Of a stretch of 64,000 nucleotides of DNA, positions 1 through 8,414 are shown piece after piece. The notes below the pieces were generated by a model, which was not told where the DNA came from, searched no databases, and worked only from the letters and a program-made list of their open reading frames with translations. How positions within the stretch are numbered: the first letter of the stretch is position 1; each line of letters begins with the position of its first letter. Source of the DNA: Actinostola sp. cb2023 (Eukaryota > Cnidaria > Anthozoa > Actiniaria > Actinostolidae); contig JAUJYZ010001197.1 of NCBI GenBank assembly GCA_033675265.1, positions 216,501-280,500 on the forward strand. The letters are read 5' to 3'. Position numbers and translations under genes: made by a program.

Positions 1-143
1 GCGAGACAGGATTCATGGAGGTATTGCCCGTAGCATGGGATTCGTACTGGGGTCTCTTTCTGTTGCTCGTCGTAGCAGATGGTACACTGTGCCTGTTCGT
101 CTTGCATGCTCCCCCCTGCCCTAAGGACGTTATTTTGTGACAT
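1..143 (-). pseudogene. RING-finger ORF, second copy, cut by window edge
   Basis: The ATG at 141-143 and the following codons repeat the start of the RING ORF at 1927-2310. In this copy the Cys-Cys pair of the RING core (residues 37-38 of the other copy) is Cys-Tyr because of a TGC to TAC change. Depending on which Cys binds zinc, this may weaken the domain. The rest lies outside the window, so intactness cannot be judged. Confidence 0.5.
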
Positions 144-544
144 TTTTCGATCGCTATTGAGTTATTCTCTAATTTCGAATTACTGACAGCTAGTAGGCTA
201 AATTATATCCGAACTCGATTACCCTCTATAGTTGCGCTAGTCACAAGTACATCCTCAGGATATCGAGCAAAGGCACAGAGCAGTACCCGTCTGGCTTTGA
301 CCGAGCCATAACAACTGGGCAATGTGGATTTATCGTACCACATCCCAGGGGTCAATAAATTACTCAATCATAGTAGAGTATATACTAGGTGCATGTCTGG
401 TGAGGCCCTCTATCACACAGACTGAGCTAATACTCTAGCTCTTAACGAATTTTACGTATAGTGTTAAATATACTCAGCTCTATTGGTTGGAATTCCAATA
501 CGTTGATTGAGTAAAAGTACAGTTATAGTTCTATATACAGTCTT
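1..544. repeat. Direct duplication, copy 1 (pairs with 2168-2692)
   Basis: This segment matches 2168-2692 almost base for base and continues left out of the window. Differences include a stretch near 250-290 absent from copy 2, about 20 extra bases in copy 2 near 2490, and scattered substitutions. It holds the 5' region of the minus-strand RING ORF and its first codons. The copies diverge after the shared sequence ending at 544 and 2692. It reads as tandem duplication of a promoter plus gene start, not as an LTR pair. Confidence 0.85.
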
Positions 545-1361
545 GGTTTGCCTTAGTGGAGTTACTTGTTTGCTTGTGGAATTGGCTTGTCACAGTCTCT
601 ACAGATAGTAGGTGTGTGATCTAGGAGTAACAATAACAATAATATATATTTCTTAAAAACGCACCTAACGGGAGTCTCGATGTTTTTTTACAATATAAAA
701 AATATATACTGAAAAAATCAATAAAAATCTATCTATATCTATATATATGTATGTGTATAATATATTACAAGAGATGAAAGTAAAATATAAATAAAGTAAA
801 CACGAGTGCAAACATAGTGCAAAATAGAGTAGAGGTCGATTGATCTTAGGGCCACAAGTTTATCAATTACTTCTATACTGTCACGTGTTACCCTCTTTAA
901 ATAAAGTCTTACTTACTTACTTACAATCTGAGCAAAGTTGATTAGACTGTTGAGCTGTGTGATGCTGCGAGTGTTTACGCGCTTAGACAGTTTGAAAGCC
1001 AAGCAAAAACTGAATGAAGAAAATTTGCAGATTTTCTCACACTATCCACAGAAAAAAAAATTGGTGAAATTTAAATATCACATAAATATTACTGAATAAG
1101 TATGTTAAACTTAATTAAATCCAGAGTGAATTGAACGCTTCGGTCAACAAACTAATACAATATATAAAACTCATATAGGTGTGTTTATACATTAAAAATA
1201 CTACTCTTTGAACGATGTAACAACATGTAAATAAATAAAAAAATGATTAGCTAAATTGACTTGTGTGAAGAACATTACAACCTTTTTCTATGATTGAAAA
1301 TGAATCACAGGCGAATTTGTTGAAATGAATTTATTTAATTTACTTAAATTATCAAAGTTCA
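545..1361. other. AT-rich non-coding stretch with a LINE/SINE-type 3' tail
   Basis: No coding signal is seen. A segment ending in a TTTAAATAAAG signal followed by four TTAC units lies at about 885-924. This is typical of the 3' end of a non-LTR retroelement. Similar tails occur near 12350 and 27800. The remainder is A/T-rich and may include the 3' flank of the minus-strand ORF ending at 1362. Confidence 0.5.
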
Positions 1362-2183
1362 TTAATTCAAGTTACAATACTGACTCCAACAATCCAACAA
1401 TCCATCATTCTTAATGGTCACGGACTGCTCATTATACCATGGCTCGTTAACACTCCACCAATCCAACGATCCATCATTCTTAATGGTCACGGACTGCTCA
1501 TTATACCATGGCTCGGTAACATCTAGTGTCATTGCATCTAAAACTATGTCATCAAATTCGGACTGATCTTCCCACATCAACCATGGTTCATGAATATCAT
1601 CTTCTACCGGTACATCCATAATATTTTTGTACAGTTCGTTAACCACTTTTTCTACATCGAACTCTTCCTGATTCACCATGTTGGCGTTCTGCCGTTGATA
1701 TGCAGGTCTAATCTTTTTGAATTCGTTGTTAATTTCTTGATCGACGGTATTAATTTTTTCCTTAAGTCCTTCCCATTCTGACAAGGTTAGGACAATACCT
1801 TCGTTGGTTTGAGTGCCATCTTCTATTTTGTTGTTCTGAGCCATGTACTCATGCCAGCCAGGTCGCATGACCACCTGGGGGTCGCCTACGAAACCGAGTG
1901 CACGTGGGCCTGGGGCATGATATTTCTTAACCGTGCACATGGCTGCTCCAGCATCCGATTTTGTTGTTGAACCCCGGAGGTTCCTCCTGGTAGAACTCCG
2001 AGTGTACCCTTCGGTTGTCATCTCTACCATGGTGGAAGTAGATGTGGACAAAACGAAGGATATGTCCGTTTTGGCGAAGAGGAAATAGCTTGCCCTTATT
2101 AAGTGGAATGAGCGAAGCGCGGCAAAACGGGCAGACACGGTGTATAGGCGTAAAATAGAACGCCTTCGCGAGACAGGATTCAT
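1362..2183 (-). CDS. PC4-like acidic protein, probably continuing the RING ORF after a frameshift
   Basis: The frame encodes a basic linker, then a block (about residues 85-151) with a PGPRALGFVGDP stretch and GIVLTLSEWEGLKEKI. The latter resembles the C-terminal part of the PC4/p15 single-stranded-DNA-binding coactivator fold, whose signature is a GxxLxxEQWxxLKxxI pattern. A strongly acidic C-terminus follows, ending in two near-identical units beginning EPWYNEQSVTIKNDG. These come from a DNA tandem duplication of about 69 bp. It overlaps the RING ORF (1927-2310) in another frame. Composition suggests the true protein is RING then linker then PC4-like, with a single-base shift somewhere near 2040-2100, but two overlapping genes cannot be excluded. 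The PC4 assignment is pattern recognition only. Confidence 0.45.
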   Translation of the reverse strand: MNPVSRRRSILRLYTVSARFAALRSFHLIRASYFLFAKTDISFVLSTSTSTMVEMTTEGYTRSSTRRNLRGSTTKSDAGAAMCTVKKYHAPGPRALGFVGDPQVVMRPGWHEYMAQNNKIEDGTQTNEGIVLTLSEWEGLKEKINTVDQEINNEFKKIRPAYQRQNANMVNQEEFDVEKVVNELYKNIMDVPVEDDIHEPWLMWEDQSEFDDIVLDAMTLDVTEPWYNEQSVTIKNDGSLDWWSVNEPWYNEQSVTIKNDGLLDCWSQYCNLN

Positions 2184-2310
2184 GGAGGTATTGCCCGCAG
2201 CATGGGATTCGTACTGGGGTCTCTTTCTGTTGCTCGTCGTAGCAGATGGTACACTGTGCCTGTTCGTCTTGCATGCTCCCCCCTGCCCTAAGAACGTTAT
2301 TTTGTGACAT
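1927..2310 (-). CDS. RING-finger protein, N-terminal part
   Basis: The first 65 residues carry a compact RING: C20-x2-C23, C37/C38, H43-x2-C46, C60-x2-C63. Spacing suits a zinc-binding E3 ligase module with the CCGxYxHxxC variant of the central knuckle. After the RING the sequence becomes low quality (VHIYFHHGRDDNRR and similar). The alternative frame over the same DNA looks more protein-like, so the reading frame probably shifts near 2040-2100 into the 1362-2183 frame. The ATG at 2310 is the first in-frame Met and lies inside the segment duplicated at 1-544. Host gene or transposon/viral cargo cannot be decided. Confidence 0.6.
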   Translation of the reverse strand: MSQNNVLRAGGSMQDEQAQCTICYDEQQKETPVRIPCCGQYLHESCLAKAFYFTPIHRVCPFCRASLIPLNKGKLFPLRQNGHILRFVHIYFHHGRDDNRRVHSEFYQEEPPGFNNKIGCWSSHVHG

Positions 2311-2692
2311 TTTTCGATCGCTATTGAGTTATTCTCTAATTTCGAATTACTGACAGCTAGTAGGCTAAATTATATCCGAACTCGATTACCCTCTATAGTT
2401 GCGCTAGTCACAAGTACCCACCTGGCTTTGACCGAGCCATAACAACTGGTCAATGTGGACTTATCGTACCACATCCCAGGGGTCAATAAATATGATAGAA
2501 GTTAAAGATAATTACTCAATCATAGTAGAGTATATAGTAGGTGCATGTCTGGTGAGGCCCTCTATCACACAGACTGAGCTAATACTCTCTTAACGAATTT
2601 TACGTATAGTGTTAAATATACTCAGCTCTATTGGTTGGAATTCCAATACGTTGATTGAGTAAAAGTACAGTTATAGTTCTATATACAGTCTT
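2168..2692. repeat. Direct duplication, copy 2 (pairs with 1-544)
   Basis: See copy 1. It contains the RING start codon at 2310 and about 380 bp upstream of it. The copy ends at 2692, about 14 bp beyond the stop of the glycoprotein-like ORF. The intergenic region between the two minus-strand genes is therefore entirely duplicated sequence. Confidence 0.85.
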
Positions 2693-2705
2693 CTAGTGAC
2701 GCGTG

Positions 2706-3525
2706 TCACTTTCGAGGGGGTTGAATGGTTTTACTATAGACGATGCAGTTGTCTGTGGTGCCATTCACAACAATCATTTGCATGGGTGGTTGAGGTGTTT
2801 CTGGTGGTTCAGGTACTGGTATAAGTCTGTATCTGAATTGGTGACAACATCGGCACAACATAAGAAGGAACACGATGCTGTTGAGGGTGGCGATGGTCAG
2901 TCCCAAGTACGCACATACTTCGGCAGTGGTAGTAACCTTAGCGTCATGTATCTTTTTTATGTTCTGTCGCACCTTACGAAGCTGTCCGTCTAACATGTGG
3001 TAGGTATGGTCCAACTTTCAAAGTTGTTTTATTCAGTTCAAGGGGAGCTGGTATGTGGATCCCCTTATAGTTGAGTTTTAGGTGCGTAATATGTGCAGCT
3101 GCATTCCAGGGTATGTACTTAATCGACCCTGTTTGAACAAGAGGCACTAGAACTTCAAGTCGACGCGGACACTTAGATAGGCCAGTCTGCATACCTTGAA
3201 AGGTAACGTTGCAGGGAAACTGGTAGATAGCCAATGGTGACAATTCCATTGGTCCTGTGTTTAATTGCAAGTGTCCAGAAGTAGTTGATAGGAAAGTGCG
3301 GCCACCAAGATGTAACAATGGAATGAGGTGAGAGCAATCGTCTGCTGGTTGATGATGTCGAGGAAAGGTCATATGGGACTTTGCTGACCAAGGTAAGTGA
3401 AGCCATCTGAGGTCGTGTACAGGGCGTAGGATGTGGCTAGGACACAGCAGTGAGTTATCCTGTTGATGACACTTCACAAGGGAATCCGCCTTAACAATAG
3501 CCTTTGTGTCAGGGCAGAAACTAAT
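2706..3525 (-). pseudogene. Membrane glycoprotein (envelope-like) gene fragment, frameshifted
   Basis: Two overlapping frames together look like the C-terminal half of a type I membrane glycoprotein. 2974-3525 encodes a Cys-containing ectodomain (segments such as YQFPCNVTF and LSKCPRRLEV) with N-x-T sequons. 2706-3014 encodes a helical stretch, a transmembrane segment (YLGLTIATLNSIVFLLML), a CRCC juxtamembrane motif and a short proline-rich tail. The frames switch near 3010 by a single-base shift. The upstream edge is AT-rich and ends in TATAG at about 3525, a plausible 3' splice site. The overall plan resembles envelope proteins of retroelements or integrated viruses, but the family is not recognised. 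Confidence 0.45.
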
Positions 3526-3700
3526 ATCTATAAAATATAAAATTAAATGTACAAAAATAAGTATAAAAATTATTAAATTAAATAAGGATTGATATGGTTA
3601 ACTAACTATCAATTTAAATTATATATAGTAGACAACAGTAAAAAACTATATTCTTGTTAGTAAAAAACTAATGTAAATGTTAAAATGAACGTTTAAAAAG

Positions 3701-3825
3701 AATTCCCGCTGAGCCTATGCGACAAAGACGACACAACGAATTCCTTGTTTGGCACAGTGAGAAGTTTATTCAAGCTAATCGTAACTAGTACAAGCTAAAG
3801 ATATGATAAACTTCTCAGTCCACCA
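3701..3825 (-). repeat. Ngaro repeat B2 (outer end)
   Basis: 125 bp, matching B1 at 4025-4149 with about three mismatches. It forms the 3' terminus of the element. An 18-bp unique spacer (3826-3843) separates it from A2. Across that junction CCACC and GGTGG form a small hairpin. Confidence 0.9.
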
Positions 3826-3843
3826 TAGCGGTGGGAGGGAGGG

Positions 3844-4028
3844 AAACTAGAAAGGTACTAAAACGTAAGTATGTAAAATCTGGCGTACCACGCACAGAAC
3901 GCAACAGGAGAATGAACCGGATATCTTTGGACACAGCTAAGCCTATCCACAAAGCCGACTATTGACCCCAACACCATATAAGGCGCGTCAATTAAACTTT
4001 TTGATAGGTGTATCAAAATAGGCCAATT
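3844..4028 (-). repeat. Ngaro repeat A2 (internal)
   Basis: 185 bp, matching A1 at 7367-7551 without visible mismatch. It abuts B1 through a shared AATT at 4025-4028, which marks the presumed recombination core. Confidence 0.92.
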
Positions 4029-4149
4029 CCCGCTGAGCCTATGCGACAAAGACGACACAACTAATTCCTTGTTTGGCACAGTGAGAAGTTTATTCAAGCT
4101 AATCGTAACTAGTACAAGCTAAAGATATAATAAACTTCTCAGCCCACCA
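4025..4149 (-). repeat. Ngaro repeat B1 (internal)
   Basis: 125 bp copy of B2. The recombinase ORF ends inside it at 4099, so its last codons are part of the duplicated terminal sequence. Confidence 0.9.
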
Positions 4150-5163
4150 AACCAAACTGCCAAACAAGGAAAGGGTTGTGTTCCTAAAAGTAAAATCATT
4201 ACTGTAAGAACGAGCTAGAAAAACGCTCCCGCATCTATTAGCAACGAACAACTTACAGGGCATAGAAAATTCCAAATACATCTTATAGGCATCCGAGGCC
4301 CAATCCCCGTATATTTGAATAAATTCACCAGGAATACCGATCTTAAACGCCCATGTAGTGGCTCCCCGCCGAAAGGAATGACCCCGAAAAGTATGCGCCG
4401 ATGCGACGCCAGCGGCCTGCAAACGATCCCGGAGCTCTCGCACAAAGACCGACTTGGTAAGCGGATACAACTTCCCTGAACGGGCCCTTAACGAGAACGC
4501 TGGGCTAGACTCCGAAGCTGGAACCCTGCTCAGCATAAGGCGGAAAAGCAGGACTGGACAAATAGGGGAACCGGGGATCGCTATAAAGAGAGGAAGGGAC
4601 AACACCCGCTTACCAAGCTGGATGGTTTTCGTGGTTCTAAATGTGACTAGCAGGCCGGTTTTCGTAGGGACGATGTCCCCCCTGCATAAATGCGATTTAG
4701 GATCGAAGGCGTGCACTGTAAGAGGCACTATGTTCGAAACCCTAGCAAACAAAAAGAAGGTAAAACTGAAGGCACATAAAATTACAATATCAATATCAGA
4801 CGTGAAATTACGAGTGCACGCCATGGCCAGCAGTAACTCTGGGGTGATAGGCCGGGCACGGGATGGAACGTGTTTAATCAAACGCTGAATGCCCCTAAGG
4901 GTAATCTTTACCTCGTAACTCTGAAAATGAGCAACATCTTCCCCTAAAATAATGTGTAAAAGCTTTACACCACTTATGTAATTTCTAACTGAATCGGGCG
5001 TCATGCTGCGAGACAGAAACTGACAAAAAAGGCACAAAACATCAACAGAAGCCGGTACCTGACAAAGATTTACGCTGTGTCCCCTCGGCGTAGGCAGCAC
5101 GTCGTGCCTTCTGTAAGTCCCGCTGCAGGGCCAACAGCTGTAGATCTAAGAGGCAAACAAAAC
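4099..5163 (-). pseudogene. Ngaro tyrosine recombinase, N-terminus frameshifted and deleted
   Basis: The main frame (4099-5100) carries the catalytic set of DIRS-type tyrosine recombinases. An Arg sits in LFARVSNIVPL (about residue 120), an HSFR box at 251-254, a Trp in GDWASDAY (277) and the nucleophile candidates Y282/Y285. Upstream, about 5060-5160, a different frame encodes the conserved N-terminal segment (ARRAAYAEGTQRKSL). The two halves join near 5060 with loss of some tens of bases compared with related elements. The nominal start at 5100 is not an ATG. Overlap with the RT stop at 5163 is normal for these elements. Product: strand-cutting integrase; unlikely functional here. Confidence 0.88.
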
Positions 5164-6548
5164 TAAAAGTCATCGTTACACAGAAAAAAACCTACTGGTA
5201 CAACAATGTCAGTCAAATCCATGGTGCGAGTCATCACACCAAACTCGCTTGCATAACCCTCCCCAAGATGCCAGCGTGATAAACAGTCGGCTAATCGGTT
5301 GGCCGCTGAGGTCAAGTAAATCGAGCGGAGTTGAAATTGGTGAACGGCAGCACACAACCAAATCTCGCGGGAACACCGGGCCATGAAGCTATCCCTTGTT
5401 TTGCCAGAATTGAGGACCGCGACCACTGCTTGGTTATCACAGTTCACTGTAATGTTCAACCCCACCCATCGGTGACCCCATAACCTGACTGCAACCATAA
5501 CAGCCAGCATCTCCAGTTGATGTATGGGAAGATTCTGACGCTGAATAATTTCTGGGAATTCAGAATGAAAGTAGAACTGCCCAGATAGTCCGCCACAACC
5601 AGATAAACAGGCATCCGTTGAAAATATAGAATCAACAGCAGACCAATATACTGTAGGGATAAGCGAGATCCCGTTGTATTCTCGAAGAAAACAATTCCAC
5701 CAGTTTAGGTCCTTTCGAAAACTTGCTGATAGTCGAGTGTGATGATGATTATGACGCAATGATCGCAACAATTCCAACATCCGATTAAGGAAAGTTCGGC
5801 TCTGCCTGACGCATTTTGACACGAATGCCAATTTGCCAATAAGGGACTGAAGCTCTCGCTTGGTACACGCACGCTTGTTACTCCAAGTACGAAGTAGCAG
5901 CTCAATTTCCTTGAGTCGCTCCGAAGTAACTGACATTGTCATGTTCACGGTGTCAAACAACACCCCAAGACAAGTAACCTTTGTACCAGGCTCACATGCT
6001 TTAGAGAACGATTCTTTTAGACCAAGATCCGCCAACAAGCCGCCTAAGTAATGAAAGGCTTCCCATGCCTTGCTCTCAGCTTCAACACCAATAAAATCAT
6101 AGAGGTAGTTTATAAGAGAATAACCATTAGCTGAACAAATAAACGAGATTCCAGAAGTGACTCGCTGACACGATAACGCCGCACTCCTTTGCCCCATGGC
6201 GAGAACCACGTCAAAATAGAAGTTATCATGCCACTCAAATCCCAATAAGGGATAGTCCAGGGGGTCGACTGGGACCTGCCGGTATGCCTTTCTCAAGTCC
6301 CGCTTGTAAATCAAACAAGCGGGCCCAACTGAAAGAATCCGCTCCGCGATGGTGTCCACCGAAGGGTAGGATAGCAAACACGGCTCGTCATCGTACGTGT
6401 CAATTGGAATGCCAGCATTAACTGATGTATCCAAAGGCCAACTAAGGTCAAGAATGATGCGCCGTTCATCGCTATCCCCCTTTGGCACCGTGGTTTCCAG
6501 CGACCGATTAGCGCATGCTGCTCGACGCGAGCCAACGAATCCCCCCAT
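5163..6548 (-). CDS. Ngaro reverse transcriptase-RNase H, RT active site mutated
   Basis: 461 residues. RT motif A is KRDLRKAYRQ (D84). The YxDD box reads YLYD (residues 148-151): codon 6099-6101 is TAT where Asp is expected, so one of the two catalytic aspartates is lost. The RNase H DEDD set is intact at D312 (STDACLSGCGG), E345 (HQLEMLA), D371 (NCDNQAVV) and D421 (RLADCLSR). The frame is otherwise open throughout. The real N-terminus is uncertain because conserved gag/RT sequence continues upstream of 6548 in another frame. Function: cDNA synthesis and RNA removal for the element; polymerase activity is probably dead. Confidence 0.92.
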   Translation of the reverse strand: MGGFVGSRRAACANRSLETTVPKGDSDERRIILDLSWPLDTSVNAGIPIDTYDDEPCLLSYPSVDTIAERILSVGPACLIYKRDLRKAYRQVPVDPLDYPLLGFEWHDNFYFDVVLAMGQRSAALSCQRVTSGISFICSANGYSLINYLYDFIGVEAESKAWEAFHYLGGLLADLGLKESFSKACEPGTKVTCLGVLFDTVNMTMSVTSERLKEIELLLRTWSNKRACTKRELQSLIGKLAFVSKCVRQSRTFLNRMLELLRSLRHNHHHTRLSASFRKDLNWWNCFLREYNGISLIPTVYWSAVDSIFSTDACLSGCGGLSGQFYFHSEFPEIIQRQNLPIHQLEMLAVMVAVRLWGHRWVGLNITVNCDNQAVVAVLNSGKTRDSFMARCSREIWLCAAVHQFQLRSIYLTSAANRLADCLSRWHLGEGYASEFGVMTRTMDLTDIVVPVGFFLCNDDF

Positions 6549-6549
6549 A

Positions 6550-6837
6550 CAAGAAAACCGCGCTCAATTTCCAGGAGAACGGCGGCGTGGAAATCTCGCA
6601 CGGCTCCCCATTCATATTGTATTGCGAGATACATCAACCTGGTGAGGTGGGTAATCCGCGCTTCCTTTTCTACTGGCGAAATACGGGGTCGCGATCAGAA
6701 TGGACGAATACCCGGCCACAAATTCTTTCATAGTGAGCTCGTCGTAACGAACGTTCTTTGTCACGTAGGACAGACTGAGCTCACTATGGGGCCAGACTTG
6801 TGGGTTAACAACCCGCGAGGTTATTTTAGCGGTTTGG
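6550..6837 (-). pseudogene. Ngaro gag, C-terminal conserved region, multiply frameshifted
   Basis: Three successive frames each hold a piece of the conserved DIRS/Ngaro gag module. First a VWPHSELSL...VRYDELTMKE segment, then a VAGYSSILIATP segment, then RLMYLAIQYEWGAVRDFHA followed by EIERGFLVWGDS. Frame changes fall near 6827 (after ORF1), 6735, 6670 and at the RT junction near 6545. The pieces are in correct order and close together, so the breaks are small indels and not rearrangements. Confidence 0.8.
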
Positions 6838-7354
6838 CTTTGGAGTGTTTACCTTTGCGTCGACGGTCTTTATCGGCTAATCCATCGCTATCATCTCTCT
6901 CAGTGTTCGAGTCTGAGTCACTGCTCTGATCCATGGCACCGTAGCGCTCCATGTCTCTCTCCGCCATCCGTTGTACTCCGCCCATCGCTCTCAGATCCTC
7001 CAGATTCATTGCGCGAGCACCTTCGACACTCTTTTGCTTTGCCGGCTTTCGTGCTTTCGCCGGTTCTGTTGGCGGCCCAAAAATGGCCTTCTCTAATCGT
7101 TTGTTCTCGGCCATTAACTGCTCCACCTTCTTGTTCAAAGCTTCCATTGCTGACGAAAGAGGAGGACTTGGGAGGCTAGCCTTTGTAGGTCGAGGCGTTG
7201 TCTTGCTGTCTTCTTTCTTCAAAAATGGTACTCCTCCTTCCGCCATTTCTAGCCCTTCGTAGGGAATCTTGCCGTTGTCCATAAGGCCTACATTATCGAG
7301 AGTAGCATAATCTACTGGCTTCACTTCCCGCAATCCTTGTCGTTTACTTGACAT
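6821..7354 (-). CDS. Ngaro ORF1 (gag-like), N-terminal part
   Basis: A hydrophilic protein of about 178 residues from the ATG at 7354; the frame is open to 7366 but begins there with GTG. It has a predicted coiled coil around LNKKVEQLMAENKRLEKAI, a Pro/Ala/Lys linker, an acidic-Ser patch (SSDSDSNTERDDSDG) and a basic tail. This is the usual N-terminal half of Ngaro gag. It terminates early; the conserved C-terminal module continues downstream in other frames (6550-6837). Role: RNA-binding structural protein of the element. Confidence 0.75.
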   Translation of the reverse strand: MSSKRQGLREVKPVDYATLDNVGLMDNGKIPYEGLEMAEGGVPFLKKEDSKTTPRPTKASLPSPPLSSAMEALNKKVEQLMAENKRLEKAIFGPPTEPAKARKPAKQKSVEGARAMNLEDLRAMGGVQRMAERDMERYGAMDQSSDSDSNTERDDSDGLADKDRRRKGKHSKAKPLK

Positions 7355-7366
7355 TATAGAATTCAC

Positions 7367-7551
7367 AAACTAGAAAGGTACTAAAACGTAAGTATGTAAA
7401 ATCTGGCGTACCACGCACAGAACGCAACAGGAGAATGAACCGGATATCTTTGGACACAGCTAAGCCTATCCACAAAGCCGACTATTGACCCCAACACCAT
7501 ATAAGGCGCGTCAATTAAACTTTTTGATAGGTGTATCAAAATAGGCCAATT
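7367..7551 (-). repeat. Ngaro repeat A1 (outer 5' end)
   Basis: 185 bp, apparently identical to A2 (3844-4028). The outer boundary AATT at 7548-7551 touches the sequence AGAATATAGTCATAC, which is itself an inverted-repeat end of the neighbouring element. It presumably carries the promoter, since gag starts 13 bp downstream. Confidence 0.92.
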
Positions 7552-8262
7552 AGAATATAGTCATACTCACTCGACGAATCAGCGCCTAGCATTTGCGTGC
7601 TCTATATTCCATAAAGTCACTAAGGCGCTCAAGCGGAGAGGGCTTTGAAGTGCAGGGAAAATATGGGGTTGTAAACAAATGACTTTAATTAGTAGTGATT
7701 CAAAAATACAGTCATAAATAGATACGAAATGAGTTCGCAAACATGTTGCGCCATGTTCTACGACAATAGTAGTGCTGCTAAAACCAGTGGCATTATTATT
7801 AGTTTCTTCTTGACATCCTTCCTCTGACTGAATCTTGATTCTAGGAGCGCACAGCTGAACTGCGATGACCTGTACGTGACATTATAGTCTGTCTATTTCG
7901 ATAGTTCGCCCAAATACTCCATATGTTAAAAGCCCACATGGTACTTTGTTGTGTCTTCTTGGGAATCCTATCTTTCTCCCTTTTTTCAATTTTTATCGTG
8001 GTTACCGGTTTCACAAATATTTCAGCTTCTTCATTTCCAATGAAATAATCGTTCATGTCTAGTGTTTCCGCTTGTATAAGATCATCACAAGCCAAAATGG
8101 CCTCGTGCTCATCGAAGTCTGTGAGCTCATTCATCGTCGAACTCACACACAAACAACTTGGCATAGCAGAGCGTATTTGCATTTCACTCTGCAATCAGTA
8201 TTCCTTTGGGAAAGCAACAGACATGCAACCAAAGAATACTCTCGTAAGTATGACTATATTCT
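7552..8262. mobile_element. Element bounded by 19-bp inverted repeats, carrying a recombinase remnant
   Basis: AGAATATAGTCATACTCAC at 7552-7570 is the inverted complement, with one mismatch, of 8244-8262. Between them lies the minus-strand ORF 7841-8182. The Ngaro element abuts the left end exactly. Superfamily unknown; the inverted repeats could be fortuitous, since true Cryptons lack them. Confidence 0.4.
7841..8182 (-). pseudogene. Crypton/QRICH1-type (DUF3504) protein, internal deletion
   Basis: About 114 residues: an acidic N-terminus, then KDRIPKKTQQSTMWAFNIW and WANYRNRQ, the N-terminal helix block typical of Crypton-derived recombinases and QRICH1/ZMYM proteins. It is followed directly by TGHRSSAVRS, which resembles the conserved box near the catalytic Tyr at the C-terminus. 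The whole catalytic core expected between these two blocks is missing, so this looks like an internal-deletion derivative or a fortuitous join. The ATG at 8182 is the first in frame; another follows at the MNELTD block. Confidence 0.5.
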
Positions 8263-8266
8263 AAAA

Positions 8267-8414
8267 CGATTAGAGAATAAACACTCGTGCTTTATGGAAT
8301 TTATAGCGCCTCGCATTGATAGAAGAGCCACTCGGCGCTACGCGTCTCGTGGCCTTCTATCTGCTGCTCGGAGCTCTAAATCCCATAAAGCACTCATATT
8401 ATTCTCTAACCCTT
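8267..8414. mobile_element. Fold-back MITE, about 148 bp
   Basis: The two halves are imperfect inverted complements. TTAGAGAATAA near 8268 pairs with TTATTCTCTAA near 8403-8413, GTGCTTTATGGAATTTA pairs with TAAATCCCATAAAGCAC, and GATAGAAGAGCCAC pairs with GTGGCCTTCTATC. It truncates the LINE ORF, whose stop codon lies in the element's own terminal repeat. Confidence 0.75.

Larger units (their letters stand above)
3701..7551 (-). mobile_element. Ngaro-type (DIRS order) tyrosine-recombinase retrotransposon, degenerate
   Basis: On the minus strand the order is A1 (7551-7367), gag, RT/RNase H, tyrosine recombinase, B1 (4149-4025), A2 (4028-3844), B2 (3825-3701). This split-direct-repeat layout is diagnostic of Ngaro elements. 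A1 and A2 (185 bp) show no difference by eye; B1 and B2 (125 bp) differ at about three sites. B1 and A2 share an AATT, and AATT also borders both outer ends, with no longer target duplication. This fits integration of a circle by a recombinase. Gag and recombinase frames are broken and the RT active site is mutated, so this copy should be non-autonomous. Confidence 0.93.

Noticed and set aside
1..2692. LTR pair of a retroelement
   Set aside because: The duplicated segment contains the start of a coding frame, lacks TG..CA ends and primer-binding or polypurine sites, and no gag/pol lies between the copies.
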